This document shows positions 1-10,595 of a stretch of 64,000 nucleotides of DNA, one piece after another. Every line of letters starts with the position of its first letter. The first letter of the stretch is position 1. Position numbers and translations under genes: made by a program. The DNA is from Paulownia fortunei. Taxonomy: Eukaryota; Streptophyta; Magnoliopsida; Lamiales; Paulowniaceae. The DNA lies in contig JAGSPU010000277.1 in the NCBI GenBank assembly GCA_019321725.1, positions 39,763-103,762 of the forward strand, given 5' to 3'. The notes beneath the pieces were generated by a model. It was not told the DNA's origin. It made no database searches and saw nothing but the letters and a program-made list of their open reading frames with translations.

Positions 1-268
1 CAATCGGTAATTAAGTTATTCATTGCATCACAAAACATGAACTCAACTAAGTTTATCAACAAAGCATACTTTCTCGTGGACTCTCATCACACAATATGGG
101 TAATTCACATTCAAAGTTTCAATAAAAATCAAAACAATTGGCTCGATTTTTAATATACATAAAGCTCAAGCACACAAAATATGAATCTCTTCCCTAACTT
201 CAAAATTAATATTGTCCTTAATGTCTAAAGAAATAAAGCACATAAGAGTGGAGGAATATGAAACTCCC

Positions 269-2567
269 TGTAATGCCCAATTATCTCCTACATTGCTAAT
301 AATAAACATCTTGCATAAATATGCATCTAATCAATACGTATTATTGGATTATAGCATACAAATACCATGATTGCATGAACATGAATAATTATTACTATAT
401 GCTCCACTTATGCTTTAACATGCACTAGTACATGATGTATGAGATCAAACTTTTGTTTCTTGATTAACATATTACTTAAGTGACTTTTTGCAGTGAAAAA
501 CTCGGTATCTCGATTAAGGAGGATTGATGTGTTGAATGGCTATTAAATGAATTATTTGTATTGCTCCATTCTTGTTACATTCTAAAGTGATTATTTGCCT
601 AAATATTTGCTTGAAATATGTTACATTTGGCTAAGAACTAAAAGTATGCAAAATGGTGCAATTTGATTGGTAGAATAACTAGGTTGCATGAAATCATTCT
701 AAACCACATTACACTTGATTATAACACCAAAGCATCAATTTTTGTCATCTCTCTAGCCCATAAACGTGGCTTTTGGCATGAGAAGACACCATGCATGATG
801 CAACCAATCATCACCCTCCACTTATCTCTCTTTGAAATGTCAAATAAGTCATTTTTAGCCATGTTTTCTTGTGGAAGCTGCTCAAAAAAGACCAGACCTT
901 ATTCTCCAAGTTTCTCATAAATTTCTACACTCTCATACTCATAAAAATTGAATTCAATCCATAGCAATCCATAGAACACAAACTAGAACAAGTTTCTACC
1001 CTTTTTAAGCTTGAAAACTATTGGTTTTGGAGTTTAATTCCAATCTAATCAAGGTATATTCTTTTTCAATGTTTCTTATGAATAATTTATGGTATCGTGG
1101 ATGGTTACATGTTTTAGTATCTTTTGTATGAATAAAAACTTAAGTGGGTTACACTTGAAGCCAAAATCAAGCTCGTTAAGTTAGTTTCTAGCAAAAATTG
1201 ATAGCTTTATAAAATATGCCTAATTTATTTGTTTCTATTGATCTTTGTAATGTTTATGTTGTAATTGGAAGTGCCTATGAATTACTGTGAACAATAGCAA
1301 TTAGTTTTCTTAATTAAAGGTTACAATCAATTTAAGTTAGAACCGAGTTCACGTTATGTTAATTTGGATTGTGTGCATGTGTTAGGGGCTACCCTAATAT
1401 TTATGTTTGAATTATTAGTGATTTAGTGGCTACCCTAAGGTTTAATGTCTTGAATTAATAGTAAAATATAAAGTAAGCATTGTTTTAAGGTTATGTAATT
1501 GATATGGAATTGTTTACAAAAGAAAAGTGTATATGATTTTAACTAGAATAGACTATATGATTTATAAAAAGGATATTAAAAGGTACATGATTTGATTATG
1601 TTAGGCCTTTAACACATCCTATGTTTCAAAGAGATTGACCTTTTCACTTAGCACAAAGTGGACTTGAGGTAAGTTAAAAATTTCATTTGCTGTATCACAA
1701 GAATCATATAATGTTGTTCATATTTTAATAAGATTGTCATTATTTCTCAAATTGTTTAATATTTATGCATTCATGGTTGATAAAGCATGATACTATTAAG
1801 AATATAATAAGGTTTTTGAAAAGAGAGTATGGTACTTGATTGATGGTCGGGTAGGTAAAGGACACGGGAGGGACCGACGCACCCAACAAATAGTGGTAAA
1901 TACTTGAGGTTGAAATACCGGTATAGGAAAACCACAGTGAAGAGATAGAATACAACTAATACCTAAGGTTGAAAAACCAAGTATGGAAACCCCGTATTAT
2001 TTATCTTGTTGGCCAATCATTATGAACAGGTTTCAAAACTACAGTCTATCGCTATTAGTCAGGTACCACACTTCAAGGGCTATAAAGAATGATTTATGAA
2101 TGAAAGTTATTAAATTTAATTATGCATTAATTATCTATGTGACTTGCATGTACGCTATTTGTTATTGCATCAGTTTTACCTTACTAAGCCTTTAGCTCAT
2201 TAGATTCATGTGATGCAGGTGGAAATGTACAGGTTTAGAGGTTGAATTAGTCTCTAGAGCGGTCGGACAGAGATTTGTTCATATGCCATGCTTCGAGTTG
2301 TTTTGTAGTCTATTTTGAAAACTCTATTTTTATTTTTAAATAAGCCGCTCTGTTATGGTTTTGTAAACATATGTACTCATTTTTTATTTATGTATATGGT
2401 GTGTTTAAAACAAAATGAAACCACCAATGAATTCGAGTTCTTTCTCTTATAGCCAAAAGGGAAACTTTTATTAAAACCATAACTCTAGTATTGATGAAAA
2501 GTTAACATTTCTTGACTTAACTGTATCAGCTTATTTAGGTTCTGCAGTTAGGTTAAGAGTTGTTACA
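269..2567 (+). mobile_element. Solo LTR of a Tekay/Del-type gypsy family, with TSD
   Basis: A 2299-bp sequence begins TGTAATGCCC and ends GTTACA. It is flanked by a perfect 5-bp direct repeat CTCCC (264-268 and 2568-2572). It aligns over its whole length with the LTR at 57411-59701, which is followed by a PBS and gag-pol. No internal region is present, so this is a solo LTR left by LTR-LTR recombination. It sits inside the 3' non-coding part of the minus-strand Athila relic and is therefore younger than it. Short open frames within it (for example 663-920) are not genes. Confidence 0.93.
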
Positions 2568-3027
2568 CTCCCCTTTCAAATAGATGATGCCTTTGGACTC
2601 TACATATTACCAAGTTTATATATATCCATCTACACAAGAAAAAAGAGACATGAAAGCACATGGGTTATTCACAAAAGTGAAAATGCAATTAAAGTAATGC
2701 AATAGCTAAACAAAGGAAAGCTTATCATGCCTAAATCTAGAAATGGAACATGCTTCAAAAACTAACTAAAAAATCATTCAAAAGCAAATGAAACAAAGGG
2801 CTTGGGTTGCCTCCTAAGAAGCGCTTACTTTATAGTCGTCAACCTAACTATCTTCTTTACTTATCCCAGAGTAGCATAAATGGCCTTTTGGACATCAACA
2901 AGTGTATCCCCTATTACCGCAAATGGTTTTCCAAAAATGGTAAAGATGTACCTATTTTTTTCCATATTAAAAATGAAAAAATCTGTAGAGTACAAGAATT
3001 GGTCACCATTCCCAAGCATATCTTAAG

Positions 3028-3240
3028 TCACCTAGTAGGCCTTACTTCATCTATTGTATGCTTTCTGAAATTAAACAATGAAATTGAAATAGTGTTTATA
3101 TCTAGATCACATAATGCTATTTCACAAGTAGAGTCTCCAATTGAATAAGAGATAATGAAACTCCCTGAATTAGTAAGCACTTGAGGTGGCTTCTCTTGCA
3201 AGATGGCGTTACACTTTTCAATAGTTTCATACTCCTCCAT
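3028..3240 (-). pseudogene. Athila protease-region remnant
   Basis: A 70-codon frame contains a stretch similar to the protease region at 17330-17500, in the order E-C-[SN]-A-I-L-Q, then a G-S-F segment, then A-L-C-D-L. The Gly-Ala-Ser that follows the catalytic Asp in the sister copy is not preserved here (D-I-N instead). It belongs to the deleted Athila copy on this strand. The antisense frame at 2807-3148 is only its shadow. Confidence 0.6.
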
Positions 3241-3299
3241 TGTTGTTGTTGGATGGTTTTGTAATGCTCCCTTAAATTGATTTCCGTATCACTTGGAAA

Positions 3300-3760
3300 G
3301 ATTCATTTATGTTTTTTAGCATTATTTTCAGTAGCAAGCTGTCCAATTTAAGTTTCTATTGATTTCATTTGAACTCCTAAACTTGAAGCTAGTTGCCCCA
3401 TTAAGTCTTAATGTTGTCTATCCTTGCTTCATTCTTATTCAATCGAGCTCTTGTTGCACCAATGAAAGTGCTTATCAAATCCTCCAATGATGCCTTTTTC
3501 TCACCATTGGTTTCCATAAATGAAGTGCTAGTAGATACTATGGAATCCATTCCTTGAGAAGATCCATTAGAAGTCAAAACCGCAAATTGGTTAGAAAGAG
3601 AAGAAATTTGTGCAGCTAATTACATAAATGAATCTACCTCAAGAACACCGGCAACCTTTTTAATGGAATACCTCTCAAAAGGCCATTGATAGCTATTAGC
3701 AGCCATCTCCTCAAGACTCGTAGCCTTATGCATACAAATACGTATAACCCACTGCAAGGC
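3300..3760 (-). pseudogene. Athila gag remnant with internal deletion
   Basis: The minus strand matches the plus-strand copy at 16439-16760: the run reading K-K-A-S-L-E-D-L-I-S-T-F-I-G is shared. Near 3705-3716 the sequence jumps from the equivalent of about 15575 to about 16300, removing roughly 0.7 kb of gag. The five bases CTTGA are common to both ends of the deletion. Several stops break the frame. Confidence 0.65.
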
Positions 3761-3853
3761 AAGACATCATCAAAATATGAGGCGAAAGTATAAACAATCT
3801 AAACTTAAATTAAGACTAAGTCATAACAATATAATGCAATTATGATAAAACAA

Positions 3854-3871
3854 TCCCCAGCAATGGCGCCA
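3854..3871 (-). other. tRNA-Asp-type primer-binding site
   Basis: On the minus strand the sequence TGGCGCC followed by ATTGCTGGGGA lies five bases inside the LTR end. It closely resembles the 3' end complement of plant tRNA-Asp that primes Athila-lineage elements. This fixes the element's orientation as minus. Confidence 0.8.
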
Positions 3872-3876
3872 AAACT

Positions 3877-5270
3877 TGTTCGTAAATATTTTGCAAACCG
3901 CAAGTGCACGGTGTTAAGTTTTAATACAAAGGTGAGTAAAATATCATATCCATAAGGATTGCAATCAAAAATTACATCAAGTATCATAGTTCAGATAGTC
4001 CCAATTTTATCTAGAAAATCAAGTGATTATTGGTAAACAAAGCAGAATAAGATGAAAAATGCAAAGATAAGAGTGGAGTTTTTAGAAGCAATACAACAAA
4101 CACATTATGAGTAAGAAATTCTAGAGGAATGACTGACCTATTTATCACCTATATTCTTCCTTCCAAAACATATCAATTCAAGTCAACAACACATGTAAGT
4201 TAAGAATTCCCAAGCTCATCAATTCCTCTCTTGAGTGCCAAATTCATTATGAGCTCCAATATGAATTTTAATATCTCTGTAAAAACTCAAGAATAAAACT
4301 TTACCAAAGTTTAATGAATTCTTCTTGAAAACTTTAAAGGTTTCATAAGCTTCTCAACTCTATGATTCCTAAGTTGTGTTATTCTTATGATCATGTATAA
4401 TCTTCCCTCTCTCGACTATCAAATCTCATATATCAAATAATCTCAATTAATGGCCAAATAATCAAGATGCAATACTAAGAAAGATAACACAAACAAGATA
4501 AATAACTTGAACCAATATTATTTGGAATTCAAAAAATAGGATCAAATAAGGTTACATCATCCTCTAGAAAGAAAAGTTTAGTGTATGAATATAACTTCAA
4601 GAAATACATAAGAAAGAACATGAAAATTGTTCACCAATTTGTGAAGTGAGAGGAGTGGTTGAAGTTCTCATTGTCTCCAAGAATGGCTTCCTTATCTTCA
4701 AGAATGACTCTCTTTCTCTTAAGAATGTCTCTCTCTGTCCAGCAGCACCTCTTTCTGTCCAAAATACCTTCTCACGTCCAAGAATGGCTTTGGAGTCTCT
4801 TTTAGATCCTTAAAATCAGATGGGAAATGCCCTAAAGAGGGAAAAAATCCCATTTTCCCCCTTTTATCAGTGTGGCAGTGCCTAGGCAATGAATAGATAG
4901 CTAGGCGCTAAACATTTTGTCCAAAACCAATTTTTGCAGACTGGCTTTTAGTGTCTTCACAATAATTGTATTTCTATCTCTTAGATTTCCATATCTTCAT
5001 GAATTTGGCTTTCCAATGGATCAAGAATCAAGTCAATATGATATTAGAGCAAAGCGTTATGATTGAAATACAAACACTGCCATCAGGAGCACCACAATGC
5101 GGGTTTTTCAAAATTTTAACTAAGTTTTTATTTCTTTCCATTTTCTTCTCATTTTGCCATTACCTACAAGATTTCAACCTAAAGGTATAAGAAGTAACAT
5201 TAACACATGAAAACCAATCAATTTGTTAATCAAAAGGCATATGAATTATTGGTATAAAACTAACTTATCA
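3877..5270 (-). repeat. Athila LTR (5' LTR of the minus-strand relic)
   Basis: A 1394-bp LTR, reading TGATAAGTTA at its 5' end (5270) and AACA at its 3' end (3877). It is the inverted counterpart of the plus-strand LTR at 13833-15408: the termini and long internal blocks match on opposite strands. The TSD partner is not visible because the other element end lies outside the window. Confidence 0.85.
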
Positions 5271-7290
5271 ACTACCTAGTGTTAGGGGAATAGCAAGTCA
5301 ACCTTTTTTTGTTAGAGTACCATGTAAATACAGTCCTTCCGTCAACTAATCTCTCGATTAAGTCTAGGGCATGAATTATTAGTCGAAACTCTATTTTGAC
5401 TTAGTAAGTATGATTCTATTTCAAGTCACATTGATCCTTTGATGAGTCACTAGAAAACCCTACGCCAAGTATTAATCTTGCCTTGGTCAATCATGGACTA
5501 TGAAAACATAGGAGATTCTTTTATTCTACTAGATAGGTGATGGATCTTTTATTGGCTACTCATTGACCTATATACACGAAGATCGTACACCCAACGTAAA
5601 CCCCTTATGATTATCATGCAATCAGAAAATACATCAAAGTGTATGATATCATGCACAAGGCCACCATGGTGCCTCAAGTTTAAGGACTAATTAATGTACT
5701 ATCGTAACTAGAAAATTCTCATTCGATAAATAATGATTTCTAATTGAGAATTTCCCAGTAGGCCATTTAGTGTACTCATTCCCATGATCATCTAGGGACT
5801 TTATCTATTTGATAAAAATAATTAAAGATAAAAAAATACCTTTTATTTATTTAAATATTATGAATAAGACTGTTTTATATGAGTATAAAAGTTCACCGCT
5901 AATTGGCTCGCCGAGCACTACTCTAATAGAACCATCATAAGGTATATAATAAACAATCACAATATGCACCATATACATACTAAAAGGAGGGGTGATCATG
6001 GGCATTTATCCTATGCGATCCACTCGAGCTAAAGTGGATCAAGGTCAATCTGAGGGTGATAATTAAAATATAAATAAACCTATATATTACATAAATGTAT
6101 CCTATACATTCCTAGGCTTTCATTCCACACTTTTTTTCGTCTTCATTCCATATTTTTGTCAAGTCCACCAACTTACAAAAAGACTAAATCCTCACCGCTT
6201 AAATCTACTCTCATTACATTTGATAAAACTATAAGAAACCTTGGAACAATTCCAAGGGGAGTTACATAGGAGGGAGATAGAAATACATTCAGAACAAAAA
6301 TAAAAAAAAGGCGAGACTCGCATGCCTCATTTTAATTAAACCCAAAAATAACCAAAAAGTGCATAAAATTGAACCAATCACGTTAACCTAGGCTCCACGA
6401 TCATCTATCTGACATGCTTAACATAATTCATTATATGATAATGAAAGCTTGAAAATTTACCTATTATGTTACATGCAATTTCTTTCAAATTAGGGATCAA
6501 CATTCTTGGTTTTTCCTGAAAAATAATTTTTCATAAAATTCACTTTTAATTTTAATTCTTAAAAAACCTAATTTTCGTGCAACATTTACTTGTCAAAATA
6601 AAACAAACTTAAGTTTAGAAATTTTGCCTCTTTTCTTGATCAACATCAAGAATTCTTGATTTCTTGATCATATCAAAACAATTTAAGAAAACTTATTCAA
6701 GAAACTAATTTTCTTGATTAAGAAATCAACTTCCTTCAATTTATTGTTGCCATCAATTCAATAATTTCAAGATTTCACAAATTTTAAAGTTCTTAAATCA
6801 AGAGTTCCAAGATTTCATAAATCTTGAAGTCTTGTATCCAAGAATCAAATTCTTGAAAGCAAAACTTGAAATCATGAATTCAAGAATCATATTCTTGAAT
6901 CAAGAATTCAAATCTTATGGCAAATTGTTTCATTTTGATCTTCAGTCATGTTATACAATTAAAACAAATCCATCACATAACCATTATGTGATCAAAAAGA
7001 ATGAGGGGAGCAACTTAAATGCACTGGCACCAGCCTGACTAGAGCCGACACCAAAAACTAGCACTGTGGCTAAAAATAATCTGCCCCAAATCCCGATTGG
7101 TTTCATGACGCCAAAGCCACTACCCCCTTTCTCATCTCGACACTAATGCCCACTGGCTACTATTTATGAAGATTTTCATCTATTTTTTCTCATTTGTTCT
7201 TGTTTATTCATCTCAACCATTAAAATAATAAATATAATTGATTAAATTAAATAAACACAATAAAAAGGTATTAAAAATGTACGAACCTTA
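5271..7290. other. AT-rich stretch without recognised genes
   Basis: About 2 kb between the Athila LTR and a PBS-like site. It has stops in all frames and no recognisable protein domain. Parts have the look of decayed LTR-retrotransposon leader or LTR sequence. The one distinctive part is a block dense in TTCTTGAT/ATCAAGAA words at 6600-6930. Confidence 0.5.
6600..6930. repeat. Block of degenerate ATCAAGAA / TTCTTGAT words
   Basis: About 330 bp in which short words of the type TCAAGAAT, TTCTTGAT and CAAGATTT recur many times in both orientations. The stretch is locally palindromic and could form hairpins. It is not a clean tandem array because spacing varies. Origin unknown; it may be part of a decayed retrotransposon leader. 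Confidence 0.45.
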
Positions 7291-8390
7291 GTTCTAATAC
7301 CACTGTTGTGTTTGTCAGTCCCAAGAAATTTAAACGCATTGGAATTTAAAAATTTTCATAACAAGAAATAAATATTACATAATACATAAATAAAACAAAT
7401 CCTAAAACCCAAAACTCATTCACATTACTCAGTTATGAGTTTTCTAATACCTAGTGTAGGGAGGTTTCAGAAATATTTACCTGATTTGTTTCTAGTTGGA
7501 GACGATGAGTGCAATGATTAAAATCATTCTCTCCAAAAATAATTCCCAAGCATGATCCAAACCACTGATCATGGAAAGATTCTCTTAGAGTCCCAAGTGT
7601 TACCCCTCTAAGCGTATCCACAGGTCGATGCCCACTGGTAGTCGTTCCTGTGCTAGTAGGACTCGACTCGATAATTCTAACCTAAGAATTAGTTTCTATG
7701 GTTTGGAATAAGAACAACAAGTGTTTTAGGCATTTTTTATTCTATATTTAATGTATGAAACTAAGAATCAAAACAATATAGAGTAGGGAAGAAGGTGGCA
7801 GTTTTTGGAGAAGGAAAAAAGCCAAATTTTCTTGCATAAAGAAATAATTTTCTCCATTAAGAGGGGGTGTGGAGCACAAACATTTGCAGCTTAGAAGGCT
7901 ATAAATTTCATCCAAGAAGTGGAGTAAAAGTCTCTTAATTTTTGGTTATGAGGGGATATAAATATCCCTTCCAAATTTCATCTCTATAGAATCTTTTCCT
8001 TATCTAACTTTCTTGTGTTTGCATCTAGTGTTCACATAAGGTAAGTCTTCTCATCATACAAAAATACTTATTCTTTATTTAAATCTCCTTGTGTTCAACC
8101 CTAGTGTTCAACCCAAGGTAAGTCTCCTTATCATATATCGATACTTCATCCCCATATGGTAAGTCTTTCAAAGCAAGTAAAAGACTTTAACCTTAATTAA
8201 ATTAGGAATTAAATCTCCATTTAATTCGTAATGGGCTTCCTACATGCCCACACCTAATATATCTACCCAATTAATTAGGTTCAGTTTAATTGATCCAATC
8301 AATTAAATTTATCCTATGAATAAAATAGGCCCACCATAATTAATTAATCAAATAAATTAGTTATCTCTTCCAATTTGGCAACCTTATCCA
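7291..8390 (-). repeat. Possible LTR with minus-strand PBS (copia-like relic)
   Basis: On the minus strand 7302-7291 reads TGGTATTAGAAC, close to the tRNA-iMet PBS TGGTATCAGAGC, and is preceded by ...CACAACA as an LTR 3' end would be. The next ~1.1 kb to the right is non-coding and LTR-like but its outer end cannot be fixed. A plus-strand TATA-like word (GATATAAATATC, about 7955) also lies here, so the orientation is not certain. Confidence 0.35.
8037..8165 (+). repeat. Three copies of a GGTAAGTCT-containing motif
   Basis: The word GGTAAGTCT (CTT or CCTT follows) occurs three times within about 130 bp, at about 8039, 8117 and 8158. The first two copies share a longer flank with GTGTTCA upstream and TCATCATA or TATCATA downstream. 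Each resembles a consensus 5' splice site. It is probably a local duplication inside an LTR or leader. Confidence 0.4.
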
Positions 8391-8399
8391 TTTAGGTCA

Positions 8400-10590
8400 A
8401 TAGATTTGGCATATGTACAAATGAGTTAAATTCTCTAGAGAGCATCAACCAAGTTATGTAAAACTTATTATGGATTATACTACTCAACAAAGGAAACATC
8501 AACAGGTTTACCAAAAGTGGAAAAGAGAGTACACTACTTATACTATTTTGGTGAACTGTATGGTTGATGGTCTCATAGGCAATTGAAAAAATCATACTAC
8601 TATTTTTAATGATGTACCTAAGAAAAATATATAGGTACAATTGAGAATTGAGTCATTGAATAGCTGAAAATAGTTTGACGATTACAAGAAACACCCAATG
8701 TATTAAACATGCTGCATTTAAGGGTGATGTCAAACAATTTTAGAGCCAATAGTCATTGAGCAATGTCTTTTCTAATGAGTAGTAAGTTCAAACTTCTTTT
8801 GTCTCTTTCTAAAATGGGAGCATCTGAAAGTCAAATTTGATCTAATCACTGCGAAATGACTTTCTTAGATAATGTTTGTCATGTTAAGCTTTTTGGATAA
8901 GTGGTTAGTTGTTGCTAGGCTAATAGCTTGTGCCTTATGGTTGAGTTTAGTTTTAAGAGAGCTTCAGACTCTTAATATAACTGAGATCAGAACAAAAGCA
9001 AGAACAGAAAGGAGACTGGAGATGAATCTAAGAAGAACAAACCTAACCACTGAATGAAGAGAAGTTGTATAGGGTTTAAAGTTCTTATAGTAACCATATT
9101 ATTAGTTTATTTCACTCATAAATACACTGAGTTAAAAAGATAGCACTTAATGATGCTTCTGTAAGTGCTCTATACACAAAGAGCACTATGTTACTAAATC
9201 TGATCCTATGTGGATTATAGATTTATAGCAACTAGAGATTCAGAAGTGTTTGAGGAATTTTGTTAATTTCACTTTAGTACGAGATAGAAATATAGAATCA
9301 AATTGAAATCAAATGCAAAAATGATTGGCACTTGCATATTTGGATTGCAAAATGGCCATATTGTTATTCTACAAAGTATCCAATGTACAAGAATATATGG
9401 AACTCGATTTTTTTACAATTATTTTTCTAAGATTATCTCTTTTGCTTGATATTTGAGTTGTGACTTGGTTAGTATCTACCAAAAGATACTTACTGTGGTA
9501 CTAGACATTTTGAATGGTTAGTGGTGATGAATTATGACCAATGTTTGTTTAATTAATGTATTAATTTTTGCACTCTATGTGCTTAATCAGGTTATAATGG
9601 ATAACTAACATAAACTTGTAAAAGAAAACTCATTGAGTTTATATTTTACAATTGATTGTCAACTTATGATGTAAGTTCATATTGGAACCATTCAAAAGAC
9701 TATAGAGTTGAACTTTCTTTGTTAATAATTCTTGTAAATTTTTGGTGACCAGATTAATATGAAGATTATGAAGACATGGAGTCTCGTACTTTATTACACT
9801 TATAAAATATTTATGTTTCTTGATCATATCTATTTGATATCTCATAATATGAAATATAAGAGTGTTTTAGAACATAGGAGAGAGAATCAAATTGATATAA
9901 CTTCAAGACCAGATGTAAGGCGTGAATGATTCTTTGATTAATTAGATAATGTATGTAATGAAGAAAGTGTTACAATATAATTGACTATTCCTGACACGCT
10001 TGCATAGAATGATGTTTCAAGATATGGAATAGAAAATTATTTTGATTTAATGAGATCCTGAAGACTCAAGTTAACTTATTGATTTTCTTTAATAAAAATC
10101 TTTTGGTTAAGTGGAGTCTACATCTGATTAGAACACCTTCATGATCAATTTTTTTATTCCATAAGATCTATCTGGCCTAAGCCACCTTAGATGTTGAGAT
10201 TGATTGTCTCTATACATAAAATTTTCAAATAACAATAAAAGTTAGATCTTAGAGACAATAAATGTATATTTGAAAGATACACCAAAAAGTCTAAGGGGTA
10301 CAAGTTCATAAGTGGACAAGGAGATGGACTAGTGATTTGCATTAGATCACAAAATGTTACATTCCTGAAGAGATATTTTCTTAGGATGGAAAATCTTAAA
10401 ATATTAAATCTTGCTTAATTTAAATGATTCCAACAGTGGCTATGTGCCTGATCATTTATGATGCAAAATAGTTATTACTTCCTAAATTTGAGTGGGAGCA
10501 ATTCTTTCTATGTGATCAAGTTTTATCACTTATGGTGTAAGAGTATTTATTGCTTTCTATTTTGAGTGGGAGAAATTTTATATAAGTGAT
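8400..10590 (+). pseudogene. Decayed Ty1/copia-like coding relic
   Basis: Scattered plus-strand segments suggest a copia polyprotein: a gag-like stretch around 8440-9060, and near 9195-9280 a W-I-I-D context reminiscent of the copia protease start. Near 10477 and 10551 there are purine-rich GAGTGGGAG sites like those before copia 3' LTRs. No frame exceeds about 80 codons and no catalytic motif is intact. The call is weak; an unrelated decayed repeat remains possible. Confidence 0.35.
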
Positions 10591-10595
10591 CAAAC
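10465..10595 (+). repeat. Duplicated purine-rich (PPT-like) segment
   Basis: Two imperfect copies about 74 bp apart each contain TTTGAGTGGGAG, followed within about 20 bases by GTGATCAA. The purine run is what would be expected just upstream of a copia 3' LTR. It supports plus-strand orientation for the preceding relic. Confidence 0.4.

Larger units (their letters stand above)
1..5270 (-). mobile_element. Athila-type Ty3/gypsy relic, internally deleted
   Basis: Read on the minus strand the order is LTR (5270-3877), primer-binding site complementary to tRNA-Asp, gag remnant, protease remnant, then the AT-rich 3' non-coding stretch that runs off the window start. Reverse transcriptase, RNase H and integrase are missing, so the internal region has lost most of pol. 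The copy closely parallels the plus-strand Athila copy at 13833-20490, with shared LTR, PBS and gag segments. It is interrupted by the solo LTR at 269-2567. Assignment to the Athila lineage rests on the tRNA-Asp PBS, the TGATAAG LTR start and the gag/protease similarity. No open frame is longer than about 110 codons, so it is non-functional. Confidence 0.8.

Noticed and set aside
663..920. 85-codon open frame on the plus strand
   Set aside because: It lies wholly within the solo LTR; the matching LTR at 57411-59701 does not keep the frame.
6832..7038. 68-codon plus-strand frame
   Set aside because: Made by the ATCAAGAA-type repeat words; no other support.
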